A stretch of 64,000 nt of DNA from Pyrus communis (GCF_963583255.1 NC_084815.1:7611724-7675723), one strand, 5' to 3'; positions 1 through 11,735 are shown, counted from the stretch's first letter. Notes: a model not told the origin generated them from the sequence alone. Program-made: numbers and translations.

Positions 1-233
1 AAACGGACCACGCATTTGAAGGTTACCTTCAAAATGTCAACTTTTATTGATGGTTCAATAAACAGATCCTACGTACAAATAGCATTGTTCTGGCCAGACT
101 TTCACTTAAAGATGGTCACCAATCATATGATCAATGCAAGACACATGAACATGTCGCAGGTAAGAGAGGTGACTATGTCCCTACAAGTTTTCTAGTAAAA
201 TTTGGTGCAATCCAAAGAAAGTTAAGAACAAAC

Positions 234-2086
234 CTCTAAGCATTGCTCCACTAGATGCCGACAAGTTGAATATTCCCCGGTTCTGAAGTATCCAACAGCC
301 AGAAGGTAAAGCTTCTCTCTTTGATGCAAAGGGGAGCTACCGTTGGCCAATGAAGCTGTACTAACAGAAACATAATCAGGTCATATGAGAAATTATATAA
401 TGGGTCAGGATTGGAGGACACACTTTATGACAAACATTTTGACACCCATTTTTGTAGGGTCCACTCTGTAACTTTTTCCAACAATCTGAACCGTTTATCT
501 TTTTAAATGTTCCTTCAAAGATCATGTCTACTAAAAATCACCCAAATCCAAAATCATATGACCGTTGGATTAAATGATAGTCATTTTAGCATTTCTTTGC
601 AAAATCGTATTCGTCTATTTTTTTCACTACAAATGAATGTTTCAATGGTTTTGTATTTGTCTAATTTGTTGCAAAAATGATCTATGAATGATAAATAAAA
701 ATATAAACTGCTCGGATCGCTGAAAAACATTGCAAAGTGGGCTTAACAAAATGATTGTCAAAATGTGTCTCCTAACCCATATATAATACTTTAATTTTTT
801 TTTTTTTTAAATGAAAAGTACAATCAATGAAATAATAGATTGGTAGAATTTTGGTATGCAGAAGTTATCAATTACAAGAAACGGGGAAAGGCTCAGCTTG
901 TTGTAGTTTATAAAATTTGTTGTGTCATGGATGGTTGGGTTCCAATTTTTTACGACAGAAAGAAGCAAAAAGCAACATTACTATAGTTAATTTATGGTCC
1001 AACATATCCAGAAAATACGAGGCAAAAAACTTCTTCCCCCTTTCTCCTTCACACCTCTCTTCTCGTTTTCATCTTCCATCTCCCCTCTCCCTCTTCAATA
1101 ATCATAAAACAAAAGACAACCGGTCCGTTTGATGAACATTTTGTTTTTGTTTCTGTGTTTGAGATACAAAGGAAATACATGGAGAAATGAGGGATATAGA
1201 AGAGTGGAGGAAGGATAGTACGAGAGATGAATAAGAAATACATAAGGAAATGCACATTATTAAAAAACCATAAATTATTCTACGTTATTTTCACTTTTCA
1301 AGATTTTGTTTTCATTCATTGTTCTCTATTTCTTCCCCACTCTCCTATCACCCCTCTTCATCCCTCCCCCCGTATACTTTTCTCATATCCCAAACACAAC
1401 AACTGAAAACGAGATAATTATCAAACATGCCCAAAAATTAACCCAGGAAAATGTTGTATACCCTTGGAAACACTTTTAAACAATTAGAGATCAACCGTGA
1501 AAGTAATCATGAATTCAATGGTCGAAGAAGAAATCGAAAACACCAGCTCAAAACCAGAAAATTAAATTAACAAAAGCTAATAGCTTAAGCCAAATTTGCA
1601 GAATTAAATTAAAAATTAGATGAAATGCGGCTTATGGCTATTAAAAATAATAATTATAAGCAAAAATGTTACCTTCAAGCATTGCAATTCCACGCTGCAC
1701 ATCTTCCGGTTGCCTTGAGTGAACAAGCGCCCATGACAACCGCATAATGCTTTCGCTCTTGTGTTCATCCGAGTCACCCTTGTTGGCCTCTGCTACTTCT
1801 TTCTCACACCCCTAATAATTTTAATCAATTCAGAAAAATAAAAAAGAACAAACGACTTTGGATGAACAAAGAGGAACCCAATAGATTACAATCAAAAGAA
1901 AGAGGAACCCAGATCTCTGATTGGATTTTCTTTGGGAATTTTCTCGGGAAACAAACGGAAAATGAGCAATGTAATGTATGAACTCACGTGGATGACGTCG
2001 CCATCGCACCAGGGGATCTCATCGCCACCGCCACCGCTGAAAAGGTTAGCGACGGAGTCGAAGAACTTGTCGAACAACTGTTCCAT
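234..2086 (-). CDS. FIS1: Mitochondrial fission 1 protein (FIS1), N-terminal three exons, incomplete at the window edge
   Basis: FIS1 is a tail-anchored outer-membrane protein of mitochondria and peroxisomes that helps dynamin-related proteins act in organelle division. Three exons are visible: 1988-2086, 1673-1811 and 234-355, with GT-AG junctions that keep frame. They encode about 119 residues: an N-terminus starting MEQLFDKFF, a glycine run, then IPWCDGDVI, GCEKEVAEA and an EKLYLLAVGYFRTGEYS helix, all matching the plant FIS1 TPR-like fold. The C-terminal helix and membrane tail expected in this roughly 167-residue family are not in bases 1-233, so they lie beyond the left edge. An upstream in-frame ATG exists at 2194, but MEQLF at 2086 matches the family start. 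The second intron holds two MITE-like insertions. Identity is secure; the A or B paralogue cannot be told. Confidence 0.92.
401..779. mobile_element. MITE-like element in FIS1 intron 2
   Basis: The left end reads TGGGTCAGGATTGGAGGACA. The right end, read in reverse, starts TGGGTTAGGAGACACA, so the ends form imperfect inverted repeats of about 20 bp. The ends sit in TATA-like sequence (TATAA on the left, TATATA on the right), and the interior is AT-rich and non-coding. It lies inside the intron between exons 2 and 3 of FIS1. The superfamily cannot be assigned from the ends alone, and the boundaries are good to about 10 bp. Confidence 0.5.
1122..1434. mobile_element. MITE-like element, second in FIS1 intron 2
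   Basis: The left end reads GGTCCGTTTGATGAAC and the right end in reverse reads GGGCATGTTTGATAATTA. These imperfect inverted termini resemble the common plant hAT-type MITE ends in which a GGGC(C)TGTTTG motif is repeated in reverse. I could not confirm an 8-bp target duplication, so this is a candidate only. There is no coding potential. Confidence 0.4.
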
Positions 2087-2720
2087 TTTTGTGAGAACGT
2101 CAAAGATGAAAAATGGTCGACTCTCAATTTGCATGCATGGTCTTACTTCGTGGGGATTGGTTTGGATTGGATTGCTATCTATAGGTTTCCCCAAAGATAT
2201 TTTCGAATCATTTTCTAATTTAGATATTTAGAGGTCTTTAGGTATTGTCTTTTGAAAGAAGGGCTGAAATTTATCAAAATTAATGTGAATGATCCACGTT
2301 GAAACAATGAAGAAATAGGAAGCACTAATATTTTGACTCGAAAAGTTTGTTGTATTCCGCTTTATGGCATGCACCAGAACAATAAAGAGTGATGAATTTT
2401 TCTTATTTTTCTACGAGTACGAGAAAAATTGCTATTGAGAAAGCAATACTCACACTCACTACAAATTCTCAGTAAAAATTCTCTCTGTTTTCTAATTCAT
2501 AACTCGTTATCATCGTGGTAGTAGTCTATTTGATTTATTTGAATGCTTTGCATAAGGGCATTGTTGTTTTATACATCTCTTCTTCACCAGCTATGTGCTC
2601 ACGTCTTATTCCCATAAAGACATGAAAATGCTTTGCCTTCTCATAGTTTTTATGTTATTGCCTACTTGTATGATTTGTTATTTGGTTTACCACCGAGTTA
2701 ATTATAATGTGAATGGTGTG
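2087..2720. other. 5' flank of FIS1
   Basis: This stretch carries the FIS1 5' untranslated region and promoter side, read on the minus strand. I see no conserved reading frame. A transposon begins at 2729, so at most about 640 bp of native upstream sequence remains next to the gene. Confidence 0.4.
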
Positions 2721-2906
2721 GTATTAGCTAGGGGTGGGTACGATTCGGTTCAGTGCGGTGCGGTTTTGAAGTTAAAATCGAAATGAAACCAAACCGTTTG
2801 GTTCAGTTTGGTGCGGTTTCAAACGGTATCGGTTCAGTTTTTAAGAAAAAATATACAATTTAAAATAAGAAACGCTCGTTATCTCAAGCTTTCCATGAAT
2901 GCAATC

Positions 2907-3287
2907 TGTAGAAAAAGGTATGTAGGCTAAAAAATATATTTGTTATTGATACGTGAATGTGGAAAAATGGAAGAGAATGCCTTTTTTTCATTATGTTTCT
3001 CTACAAGATTACAAGGATATATATACATGATACAAATGTGTAGGTAGGACAAGGTAGCCGTCCTAGTGTGTAGGTAGGACAAGGTAGGACGGCTGTAGAG
3101 GACAAGGTAGTCGTCCTAGTGTGTAGGTAGGATAAGGTAGGACGGCTGTAGGACGGCTTGACGGCTGTAGGACGGCTAGTGTGTAGGTAGGACAAGGTAG
3201 GACGGCTGTAGGACGGCTTATTCTTCCAATAATAATATTATATACAATTACACAAGGACTCCAACCATATTCCTTATTTGTCTAACA
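2907..3287 (-). repeat. 3' LTR of the copia element, with internal minisatellite
   Basis: The LTR runs TG to CA in both readings. The stretch 3040-3220 is built of repeated GTGTAGGTAGGACAAGG and GGACGGCTGTA words, a minisatellite inside the LTR. The last roughly 105 bp matches 7719-7823 apart from a few substitutions. Confidence 0.9.
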
Positions 3288-3294
3288 CTCCCCC

Positions 3295-4828
3295 TCAAGT
3301 TGGAGAGTGGATGTCAAGAACTCCCAACTTGCGTAACATACCCAAAAACTTTTCTTTCCCAAGAGGTTTGGTAAACAAGTCTGCCAACTGTTGTGCCGTA
3401 CCCACATGCTTGGTCTCTATTGTGCCATTTACAATCTTATCTCGTATAAAGTGACAATCCATCTCAATGTGACGAGTTCGTTCATGAAAAACAGGATTGG
3501 CAGCTATATGTAACGCTGCTTGATTATCACAAAATAAAATGGAAGGACCATCCAAAGGAATGTTCAAATCCTTCAACAAAAAACGAAGCCAAACTATCTC
3601 GCAACAAGCACCTGCCATGGCCCTATATTCTGCCTCTGCTGAAGAGAGCGAAACGGTTTTCTGTCGTTTCGTCCGCCAAGAAATCAAAGAACCGCCCAAG
3701 AATACACAATACCCAGTAGTCGAACGGCGAGTGATAGGGCAACCTGCCCAATCAGAATCACAAAACGCAGTTAACTTGGTCTGGTTGTCAGAACGAAATA
3801 ATAAACCTTGACCTGGAGTAGCCTTCAAATAACGAACAATACGAAGCGCAGCATCCATATGAGATATCCTTGGCTCGTGCATAAAACGGCTTAGAACATG
3901 CACAGAATAGGTGATATCCGGCCGAGTGATAGTGAGATATATTAACCGACCTACTAATCGTCGATACTTTTCAGGATCCTTGAGAAGTTCTCCTTTATCA
4001 GATAATTTTGTGTCATCCATAGGAAAAGCAATGGGTCGTGCTCCCAAAAAACCATAGTCCTTGAGAATCTCTAATGCATACTTGCGTTGAGAAATATAAA
4101 TCCCTTGTTTGGAACGAGAAACCTCAATACCCAAAAAATATTTTAAATCACCAAGGTCTTTTATCCGAAAATGATCACGGAGAAAAGACTTCAGAGAATT
4201 AATGGCACTAGCATCGTTGCCTGTAATCACAATATCATCCACATAAATGAGCAAAGCTGTGAAAGAAATACCAGACTTTTTAGTGAACAATGAATAGTCA
4301 GCTTTGGATTGTTGAAAACCGGCAGAAATGATGGTACTAGTGAATTTGGCAAACCATTGGCGAGAAGCCTGCTTAAGACCATAAAGTGACTTGTGAAGGC
4401 GACACACAAGATTCTCCCCCTGTCGCCGAAGACCAGGGAGGAGGAGACATATAGATTTCTTCATGTAAGTCACCATGTAAGAAAGCATTATTAACATCAA
4501 GCTGATGAAGAGACCAAGACTGACTAGCAGCAAGAGCAAGAAGACAACGCACCGTAATCATCTTAGCAGTAGGAGAAAAAGTGTCATGATAATCAATACC
4601 TTCAGCCTAAGTGAAGCCTTTAGCAACCAAACGAGCTTTGTAGCGGTCAATAGAGCCGTCGGAATTGTGCTTGAGTTTGTAAACACACTTACAACCAATG
4701 GGAATTTTGCCAGGGGGCAAGGAAGTTAAAGTCCAAGTACCATTAGCATGTAAAGCTTGAAGCTCCTCAGTCATAGCACGTTGCCAATTGGGGTCAGTGG
4801 CAGCCTCGGCAAAGGAGGAAGGCTCCAC
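3295..4828 (-). pseudogene. copia reverse transcriptase and RNase H remnant
   Basis: Translated pieces show the copia RT domain: a conserved start with NWQRAMTEELQAL and CVYKLKHNSDGS (4828-4607), [12 protein letters not shown] (4561-4440), the catalytic YVDDI motif near 4230-4245, and RNase H with DSDWAGCP and [11 protein letters not shown]. The frame ends at 3295 with the typical ADLFTKPL tail. A one-base frame change near 4440 and at least one stop between RT and the upstream linker show it cannot make a full polyprotein. Neighbouring integrase and LTR sequence belong to the same element. Confidence 0.9.
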
Positions 4829-5610
4829 AGTCCGACTGACAGAGTTAATGTAAGAAAAACGCCTGGGAGAGTAACGGTGATAAGAGAGAAAATTACAAAG
4901 TGGATATCACGTACCTTGTGTAGAACCGGGTTGCGAAGTCGAAGATGGGTGGGATGGCAGAATCACCTGCGAGCAAACGTAGTCTTTTAAATAGGATGGA
5001 GGTTTATGGGCACGGGAAGAGGTGCGGGGAAGGGGAGGATTGGTAAGTAGTGGGGGGGTAGGGATGTCCGTGGGTAAAAGGGTGAAAGGTAAGGAAGTAG
5101 CGGGGGGGGAGAAGGGGATACCGAGAGGGCAGGGGCATGGGGAGGAACGGGTAATGGGGCAGCAAGGGAATCTGTGGGAGGCGTGGAAGGGGAGGAAGGT
5201 GGAGGAGGGTGAGGCGTCGGGGCAGGAAGGGGTGGGTTATATGTAAAGTCCAGAGGGGGTGGGATGGGTAGGGTAGGCGAAGAGGATGGGATAGGAGGGT
5301 GAGAAACGGCATAAGGGAAAGTAGTTTCGTGAAAGATGACGTCTCGACTAGTGAAAATGCGGTGATTGACGAGATCGTAAAGGGTATAGGCCTTTTGTCC
5401 ATGAGGATAACCGAGAAAAATGCAACGATGAGCCCGAGGGGAAAATTTGGTGGTGGGAGTGACAGAGGTGGCATATGCCAGACAACCAAAGACGCGGAAG
5501 TGGTCATAAGATGGGGTTTTCGAAAAGAGAACCTCAAATGGGGATTTATGATGGAGAAGACGGGTAGGGAGACGATTGATGAGATAAGTAGCGGTACGAA
5601 CACATTCCCC

Positions 5611-6693
5611 CTAAAACTTGATAGGAAGATGGGATTGAAAACGAAGGGCGCGAGCGGTTTCAAGAAGATGACGATGTTTTCTTTCAACAACGCCATTTTG
5701 TTGGGGGGTATAAACACAAGAAGTTTGTAAAAGCACCCCATGATCAGAGAAAAAACTACGAAGAGATAAAAATTCACCACCATTGTCAGTACGAATGCAT
5801 TGGATGGTAGTGCGGAATTGGGTAGTGACATAAGCAAAAAAATCCTTAATTAATTGTTGAGTGTCGGATTTATGTTTCATGAGGAAGACCCACGTAAAGC
5901 GAGAAAAATCATCCACAATGGTTAAGAAATAATGAGCACCAGAAAGAGAAGATTAACGATTCGGGCCCCAAATATCACAATGAATTAAAGCAAAAGGGAA
6001 AGTTGATGAAATTGAACTCAAGAGAAAAGGTTGACGAGTTTGTTTTGCCAACGGACAAACATCAAAAATATGACTAGAATCAAAAGTACAATTAAGAGAG
6101 CTAGATGCTAAAGCTTGCAAACGAGTGGAGGAGGGGTGACCAAGACGCCTATGCCAGAAGGAGGAGGGGATGGTAATGATGTTGCAGAGAGGTTGACGGG
6201 TGGGGAGAGAAGAGGTAAGGGACACAAGGTAATACAGATCGCCACGTCGCTTACCCACACCAATCATCACCTTCGAAACCAAGTCCTGCAAAACACACCA
6301 AGAAGGAAAGAAGGTTATGGAACACGATAATCCATCTGTAAGTTTACCAACCGATAAAAGGTCCACTCGGAAATTAGGGACACATAAAACATCCTTCAAA
6401 GTAACTGATGAATTTAAAGGAAGAGTGCCGGTAAAAGTAATGGGAGCGGAAGCACCATTAGGCAAAGAAACAGGCGGCAAATGTGAAGGAGAACGATTAA
6501 CCAAACATGAAGCGGAAGAAGTAATATGATCCGTAGCACCACTGTCAAGAATCCATTGACCATGACGAGAGGTGACAGGTAACAAACCTTGGGCAAAATC
6601 AGTAGTGAGCACGGCATTGGCCTGAGGAGGGGTGGTGGTGTCACGTAGAGCAATTAGAACACGGGAATGCTGCTCAGCAGAGAGGTCAGGCAT
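5611..6693 (-). pseudogene. copia protease, GAG-pre-integrase and integrase remnant
   Basis: The segment 6693-5953 contains the aspartic protease motif DSGATDHIT and the pre-integrase zinc region (WHRRLGHPS). It ends at a TAA codon near 5955, after DIWGPNR. Integrase continues at 5916-5611 with DDFSRFTWVF, the catalytic DNGGEF and QQNGVVERKH. Downstream, 5600-4980 reads as a proline-rich linker in a third frame. The stop inside the integrase lead-in is a clear inactivating change. Confidence 0.88.
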
Positions 6694-6805
6694 GGCAAGC
6701 TACAAGTCATGCAAAGTGGGCTGGGCCCCGTGCACTTGGTAGGTCGCTGGAGTAGAAGAGGAGGCGGGGGCCTGGGTGCCTTGCACGTGATGGGACTGGG
6801 TGAAA

Positions 6806-7714
6806 TTATGGGGCCGGGAAGCAGAAAACCGTGGCTGCCGGGGAGGACTGGAAGGTGCATGGCTGCGGAAAGAACTGGAAGCAGTGGCACGGCGTGCCAT
6901 GGAGGGGATGGCCAACGGGATAGCCATGAAGTTTATGGCAGGTGTCTCGGGTATGATAATCAAAATTGCAGTAGGTGCAGTGGAGGGGAGGACGAGCAGA
7001 GGAGGGACGGGACGGGCCACGAACAGCCATGGCAGCAGGTTGATCGACAGAACGGAGGACGCCCAGGGAGCGTTGTTTTTCAGCTTGAGACACCGAGGAA
7101 CAGGCCTGACGAACAGTGGGAAGGGGATTCATTAAAAGAATCTGGTCACGAACAGCAGCAAAGGATTCGTTGAGGCCCATTAAAAATTGCATGAGTTGTT
7201 GACGGTCATGCTTGGCGTTGCAAGAGCACGTGCAGCCATCATTATAAGAAGCAAGCTCATCCTAGAGAGCTTTCAGGCGAGTACAATAGGCGGAGATAGA
7301 AGAAGAACCTTGAGAAATTGTAGCAAGTTCCCGGTTGAGTTGGAAGATGCGTGGAGCATTACTCTGAGAGAAGCGTTCGCGAAGATCATCCCATACAGCT
7401 TGGACAGAGGTGGAAAAAAGCACAGATTCTTGAAGGTCAGGTTCCAAGGAATGCAGAAGCCAAGAGAGAATCATGTCATTGCAACGACGCCAAGCCGAGT
7501 GAGCATCAGGGTCGTCGGAGGAAGAAGGTTCTTGGATATCGCCAGTGATGAAACCAAGTTTATTCTTGGCACTCAAGGAAAGCTGCATCCCACGGGCCCA
7601 GGATGTGTAGTTATCACCATTCAACTTCTTGGATACAAGGACAAGATTCGGGTGGTCGGAATGATGAAGGGAAAAAACACCATCGGAAGAAGAAGAGTCA
7701 GCCACACTAGCCAT
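6806..7714 (-). pseudogene. copia gag remnant
   Basis: The gag starts at 7714 and includes LNGDNYTSWARGMQLSL, the conserved beginning of the plant copia gag (UBN2-type) domain. It runs to 7262, where the frame is broken by a stop, and resumes at 7192 with QFLMGLNESFAAVRDQI. The start codon lies only about 5 bp from residual LTR, which is not a natural arrangement because the leader and primer binding site should lie between them. Confidence 0.85.
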
Positions 7715-8023
7715 GGGAACGGCTGTAGGACGGCTTGACGGCTGTAGGACGGCTTATTCTTCCAATAATAATATTATATACAATTACACAAGGACTCCAA
7801 TCATATTCCTTATTTGTCTAACACAATCAACAAAGAACTTTTTTTAAGAAAACTTATCTAGAAGAAAAGTAGTTTCTAGTAAGATCATGAATCATAACTT
7901 GAAATGAAAGATTAGAACATATTATTAAGCATTTCCCAATCTAGACATGTTAGAGAGTAATCTGAAAGGGTATAAATTAAACTTAAGTAGTAGCTAATAG
8001 AACAGCTACAAAATGTCATAAAT

Positions 8024-8054
<31 letters not shown>
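8024..8054. repeat. AT microsatellite
   Basis: An uninterrupted TA dinucleotide run of about 30 bp lies inside the interior of the hAT-type element. Confidence 0.95.
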
Positions 8055-8059
<5 letters not shown>

Positions 8060-8831
8060 AAACTAATCCCTCATTAAAAACCAGTAAAAAGTCCTCACAG
8101 AGCAACCTTATTAGCTAGCTAGGTACCAATTGCCATGCAAAAATTTAAGGCTTGGGAAGAAGAAATGAATGAACAGTTTGCAACTTTACATGCATACTCT
8201 GTGCAGTAGATAACATGTATGAATGATCCAATGTCATGGACTCATGGCAGATATATATTATAATTGCCCAGCAAACATACTTGCATAGTTGCACCCTCAA
8301 ATCTATGAGGAAGCTATGCATTATTTCCCTTGCAATTTCGATTTCTCAACGTCCTTTGTGTGGAACATTTTACCTGTTGATCGCATATCCAGTGTAGGAC
8401 AATGCACTCAAATACCCACCCCTACTGATGAGTGATGATATTATGTAGAAGAGACAGAAAGTGATAAATGATGATATTCTAGTGTGGTTCAGTTCATACT
8501 AAATGTATGGACTCTAAGAAACAACCAATTAAAACATGACATCTAATATGGGCATTTAATTAAATGCTTATTAATATTTACAGTGCGGTTCGGTTTCGGT
8601 GCAGTTTTTAAAAACCAAAACTGAAACCAAACCGTTTCCTACTTTGTGATTCAGTTCCAAAACCGAAACCGTTTCAAAACCGCAAAATCGAACCATTTGG
8701 TGCGGTCCGATTTGGTCCATGTTTCGATTTCGGTTTTCAATTTTAAGTGTCCACCCCTAGTATTATCGCTCTTCTCATAAAATAACTACCCACACGTAGT
8801 CTTTTAATTGTACTCAATGATTAAGGAAGTA

Positions 8832-9344
8832 TAACTACCCAACTTCTAAGGGTGATTTCAAATTAGTCCAAACATTTTAAAACATGTAAAATAACTACTC
8901 AACGTTCTGAAAAATGAATATTTATTAGGTCATTAGCGTTAAATTAATGATGATATAAACAAATACTGAAGCATTTTGGAACTCTCTCACTTGTGGAGCT
9001 TTGAATCCCAATATCGACCCCTTTTAGCCAAGCAAAAATTAGTGTTTAACTTGGCTAAAGGGGCCGATTTAGGGATTTAGAGATTCAAAGATGACTATCA
9101 ATGAAGACAAACTTCAACTTTTGTCCACGTTTGACAAAATAAAAAATAAAAAATAATTTGTCCATGTTATTATTTAAAAATAATGACATCATCGCTTGAC
9201 GTGGTAACATCATCCCTTAACGTTGATGGCTTAATGAATGTAACTATTTAAAAATAATGTCTAATTTTCAAAACGTTATGTAAGTATTTTAAATATTTTT
9301 AGAGGTTGGTGCCAATTTGGCTCAACCCCAAAGGTTGAGTAGTT
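8832..9344. mobile_element. Long-terminal-inverted-repeat MITE
   Basis: The first roughly 110 bp, starting TAACTACCCAACTT and ending near the word GCGTTAA, pair imperfectly with the last roughly 130 bp read in reverse, starting TAACTACTCAACCTTTGGG. Shared ordered words include AACGTT(C/T)TGAAAA and ACGTTAA. Long inverted repeats without a reading frame suggest a Mutator-like or foldback MITE. No clean target duplication was found. Confidence 0.55.
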
Positions 9345-9404
9345 ATGTGTACTTAACCCTATACTCAAAGCCATAATGATATACACCACTTGGATGATGC
9401 AATT

Positions 9405-10091
9405 TTTTTTTTCTTTTTTTTTTTTTTGGGGTCAAAGGGAAGATTTTATTAAAACACCAAACATACACTTACAAACAAATAAAGGCCCAACTTACACCTA
9501 TAAACAGACAAAAAAAAAAAAGGACCTAAAAACAAAGAAAAAACAGAAAGTGAGCCCAACAACAGGCCCAGAAACAATAGAACTTCCGAGAAGCATCCAC
9601 TGCTTTCTCCATCGCCAATCCGAGAAGCATCTAGCCATTCGGTCTTCATCCACAGCCGATCATCACCTCCTCAGACACCACCCGTGCATAGCTATAAGCA
9701 AGAAAAAGTCGGCAACCAAGAGAAAGAAGCCAACCACCTGTATGAAGCTCAGGGAAATCCCTGAGCGACACTGCCAGAAACGGCAGACAAGGAAAACGTG
9801 GTGGTGTTGGAAACACCCGAGCTGGTGAAAGTGCTGGAACTCTACACATGAACTCAACAGAAAACATGGTTGAATATTGAAGCAAGGAAGAGTTGGGAAG
9901 AGGTATAGTCCATATTGAAAAATTGGGAGGATCACCAGTAGATGAAAGGAGAAAAGAAGGAAAAGAGGGAAAATAGGACACAGCAACATACCCCAACCGA
10001 AGCTAGGGTCGGTTCCACCGAAGATGCTTAGATTTGAAAGTCTCACAAAAGCAGTGAGAATGACTCTCACATCGGAGAAAAGTATGCTTAT
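9405..10091 (-). mobile_element. 5'-truncated LINE-like retroposon
   Basis: The insert has a long T run at its left end (9405-9427), which is a poly(A) tail on the minus strand. It is bracketed by a 13-bp duplication, GGATGATGCAATT at 9392-9404 and GGATGGTGCAATT at 10092-10104. A long, imperfect target duplication with a poly(A) tail is the signature of target-primed reverse transcription. No intact ORF2 domain is visible, so it may be only a 3' fragment, and a processed transcript cannot be excluded. Confidence 0.7.
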
Positions 10092-10104
10092 GGATGGTGC
10101 AATT

Positions 10105-11147
10105 ATGCATCTATAAATACTAGTGTCTACAGTGAAAATTTGGAATATAAATTATTATTTCCACATTACTACGTTATTATTACTCGTAATTCTTGCAAAA
10201 CTAAATAAAAGCCCAAAATGTGCATAATGTTGGGAATTTTAAAATGAATAATGATAGGGAGACAGAAAATTTAAACCAAATTTATAAACCAAATGATATG
10301 TCAGTGTCACCAATAAGAAACAAATCACGTTAATCGACACGTAATTAATAATTCAATCATTTACAACTACATCATTAGGTTTGCAAATTTAGCTTAAAAA
10401 AATTGATCTCTCTAGCATTACCTTTTTAAAATTGCTAGCTATTAAACATGTGCATAATTTTCAGTTTATTGCGACAAAGGCTTGTAGCTCTCTTGAGTGA
10501 TTAAAAACATTTCTCCACCCAAAGTCCTATGTTTTGAGTTTTCAATCTTTTGTGAATGGTTGGCAAGGAAAAATCGGCTCACGATGTTTGATGATCTATC
10601 GAAGGAAGTCTGGAGAAGGAAAATAATCAATTTCTTAGTGAACTCGATTTTCAAACAAAGTATCTAACTATTTGCTACAATTGATTGACTAAACACAAAG
10701 TCTTTTGATTAATTTTTTGCAAAGATAATCTTTACATAGTGATTTATAATATGAATGGTTCTAATCATAAATACAAAGTCCTGTGAATCGGCCACAAAAT
10801 TTTTTGAGTAAAAATTCCTACTCATTCTTGACTAGTCAAGTACTATTCAATTTCAAGTACTGTCCTAAAGTACTAGTAAAGCCTGTTGATAAGTTCCAAC
10901 ATGACAAAAGACGCTATTTACTAAATATCATTATATACTTAGGTGACGTGTGGTGTTTAGGATTAAACTGGATAACTCACTCATTTGTTGAACGAAAATG
11001 AAAGATATCAACTACCTAAACACCAAACGAGGCCTTATAATGTCATCTCTTGTTCCTAGACTTTGGGCAAGGCTGGGTGAGCTACCTTCATCTTTTCCTT
11101 AAGTTTTGGTAGGATTTGCGCAACATAAGAAGGCAGGTCTTTGATTG
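10105..11147. other. Intergenic sequence, nothing recognised
   Basis: AT-rich DNA between the LINE-like insertion and a hAT MITE. The short frames present have no family resemblance that I recognise. Confidence 0.4.
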
Positions 11148-11155
11148 TTCGTGGG

Positions 11156-11330
11156 CACTGTTCTAAAAAGCTCGCCTAGGCGGGGCCTAGACGGCTGGGC
11201 ATTATCTCGATTAATCCTTAGACGTTTGCAAATTAAGAAATTACGCCTAACACTAAATCCTAAACCCTAAACCCGCTTAGGCGCTAGGCCCCAACCCACC
11301 GCCTGACTAGCACCGTCTTTTAGAACCTTG
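11156..11330. mobile_element. hAT-type MITE, 175 bp
   Basis: The ends are CACTGTTCTAAAAAGC on the left and CAAGGTTCTAAAAGAC on the right in reverse. A perfect 8-bp duplication TTCGTGGG flanks it at 11148-11155 and 11331-11338, the hAT length. The interior repeats CCTAGGCG and GGCCTAG words in both orientations. It lies about 400 bp downstream of the helicase stop codon. Confidence 0.82.
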
Positions 11331-11735
11331 TTCGTGGGGTCAGTTTTGGCAGATCCAGTTGAGATGTACCTCTAGTGCCGTCCCTTTGTGAACCGTGAGT
11401 TTTTGTTACCACAACTCTTTAAGTAACAGCATGAAAAATACCTAACTGAAAGCTGAAATGATAACCCGAATAGCGACATTAAAAGCACTTCGCCTTTCGA
11501 AAAGCTTGCATTGCATGCTCATTAAGCACGTTACATTACCAAAACACAATGAGGAAATTGCCGTCGTTTACTGGGAGCTCCATTATTCTTAATTCACAAT
11601 CTTAGAACAAATTTGAGATGATAACTCGTCCTAGGATATAAGGCCAGGAAGTTACTCCTGAACTTACAATTACGATACGTAGTTTGACCTAGATTATCAG
11701 CGTCAGAGCTACAAAATTTCAATTAGCCATTCAGC

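Larger units (their letters stand above)
2907..7823 (-). mobile_element. Ty1/copia LTR retrotransposon, degenerate, one LTR truncated
   Basis: Read on the minus strand, the LTR begins TGTTAGACAAATAAGG. The perfect 5-bp target duplication CAATC lies at 2902-2906 and 7824-7828. The 3' LTR is 2907-3287 (381 bp), preceded by the purine tract GAGGGGGAG near 3288-3296. Gene order is gag, protease, integrase, RT, RNase H, the copia order. The 5' LTR keeps only about 105 bp (7719-7823) and abuts the gag start at 7714, so the rest of that LTR, the primer binding site and the leader are gone. Stops and frameshifts break the polyprotein. It sits inside a hAT-type element. Confidence 0.93.
2729..8759. 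mobile_element. hAT-type non-autonomous element, split by a copia retrotransposon
   Basis: The left end is TAGGGGTGGGTAC and the right end in reverse is TAGGGGTGGACAC. The element is flanked by 8-bp duplications, GTATTAGC at 2721-2728 and GTATTATC at 8760-8767 (one mismatch), the length made by hAT transposases. Subterminal regions (about 2745-2850 and 8580-8740) are rich in CGGTTT/AAACCG words in both orientations, as in many hAT elements. Without the copia insertion the element is about 1.1 kb and encodes no visible transposase. An AT microsatellite lies inside it. Confidence 0.72.

Noticed and set aside
5004..5837. 277-codon minus-strand frame rich in Leu and Pro
   Set aside because: It overlaps the copia integrase and linker in another frame; the conserved motifs lie in the other frames.
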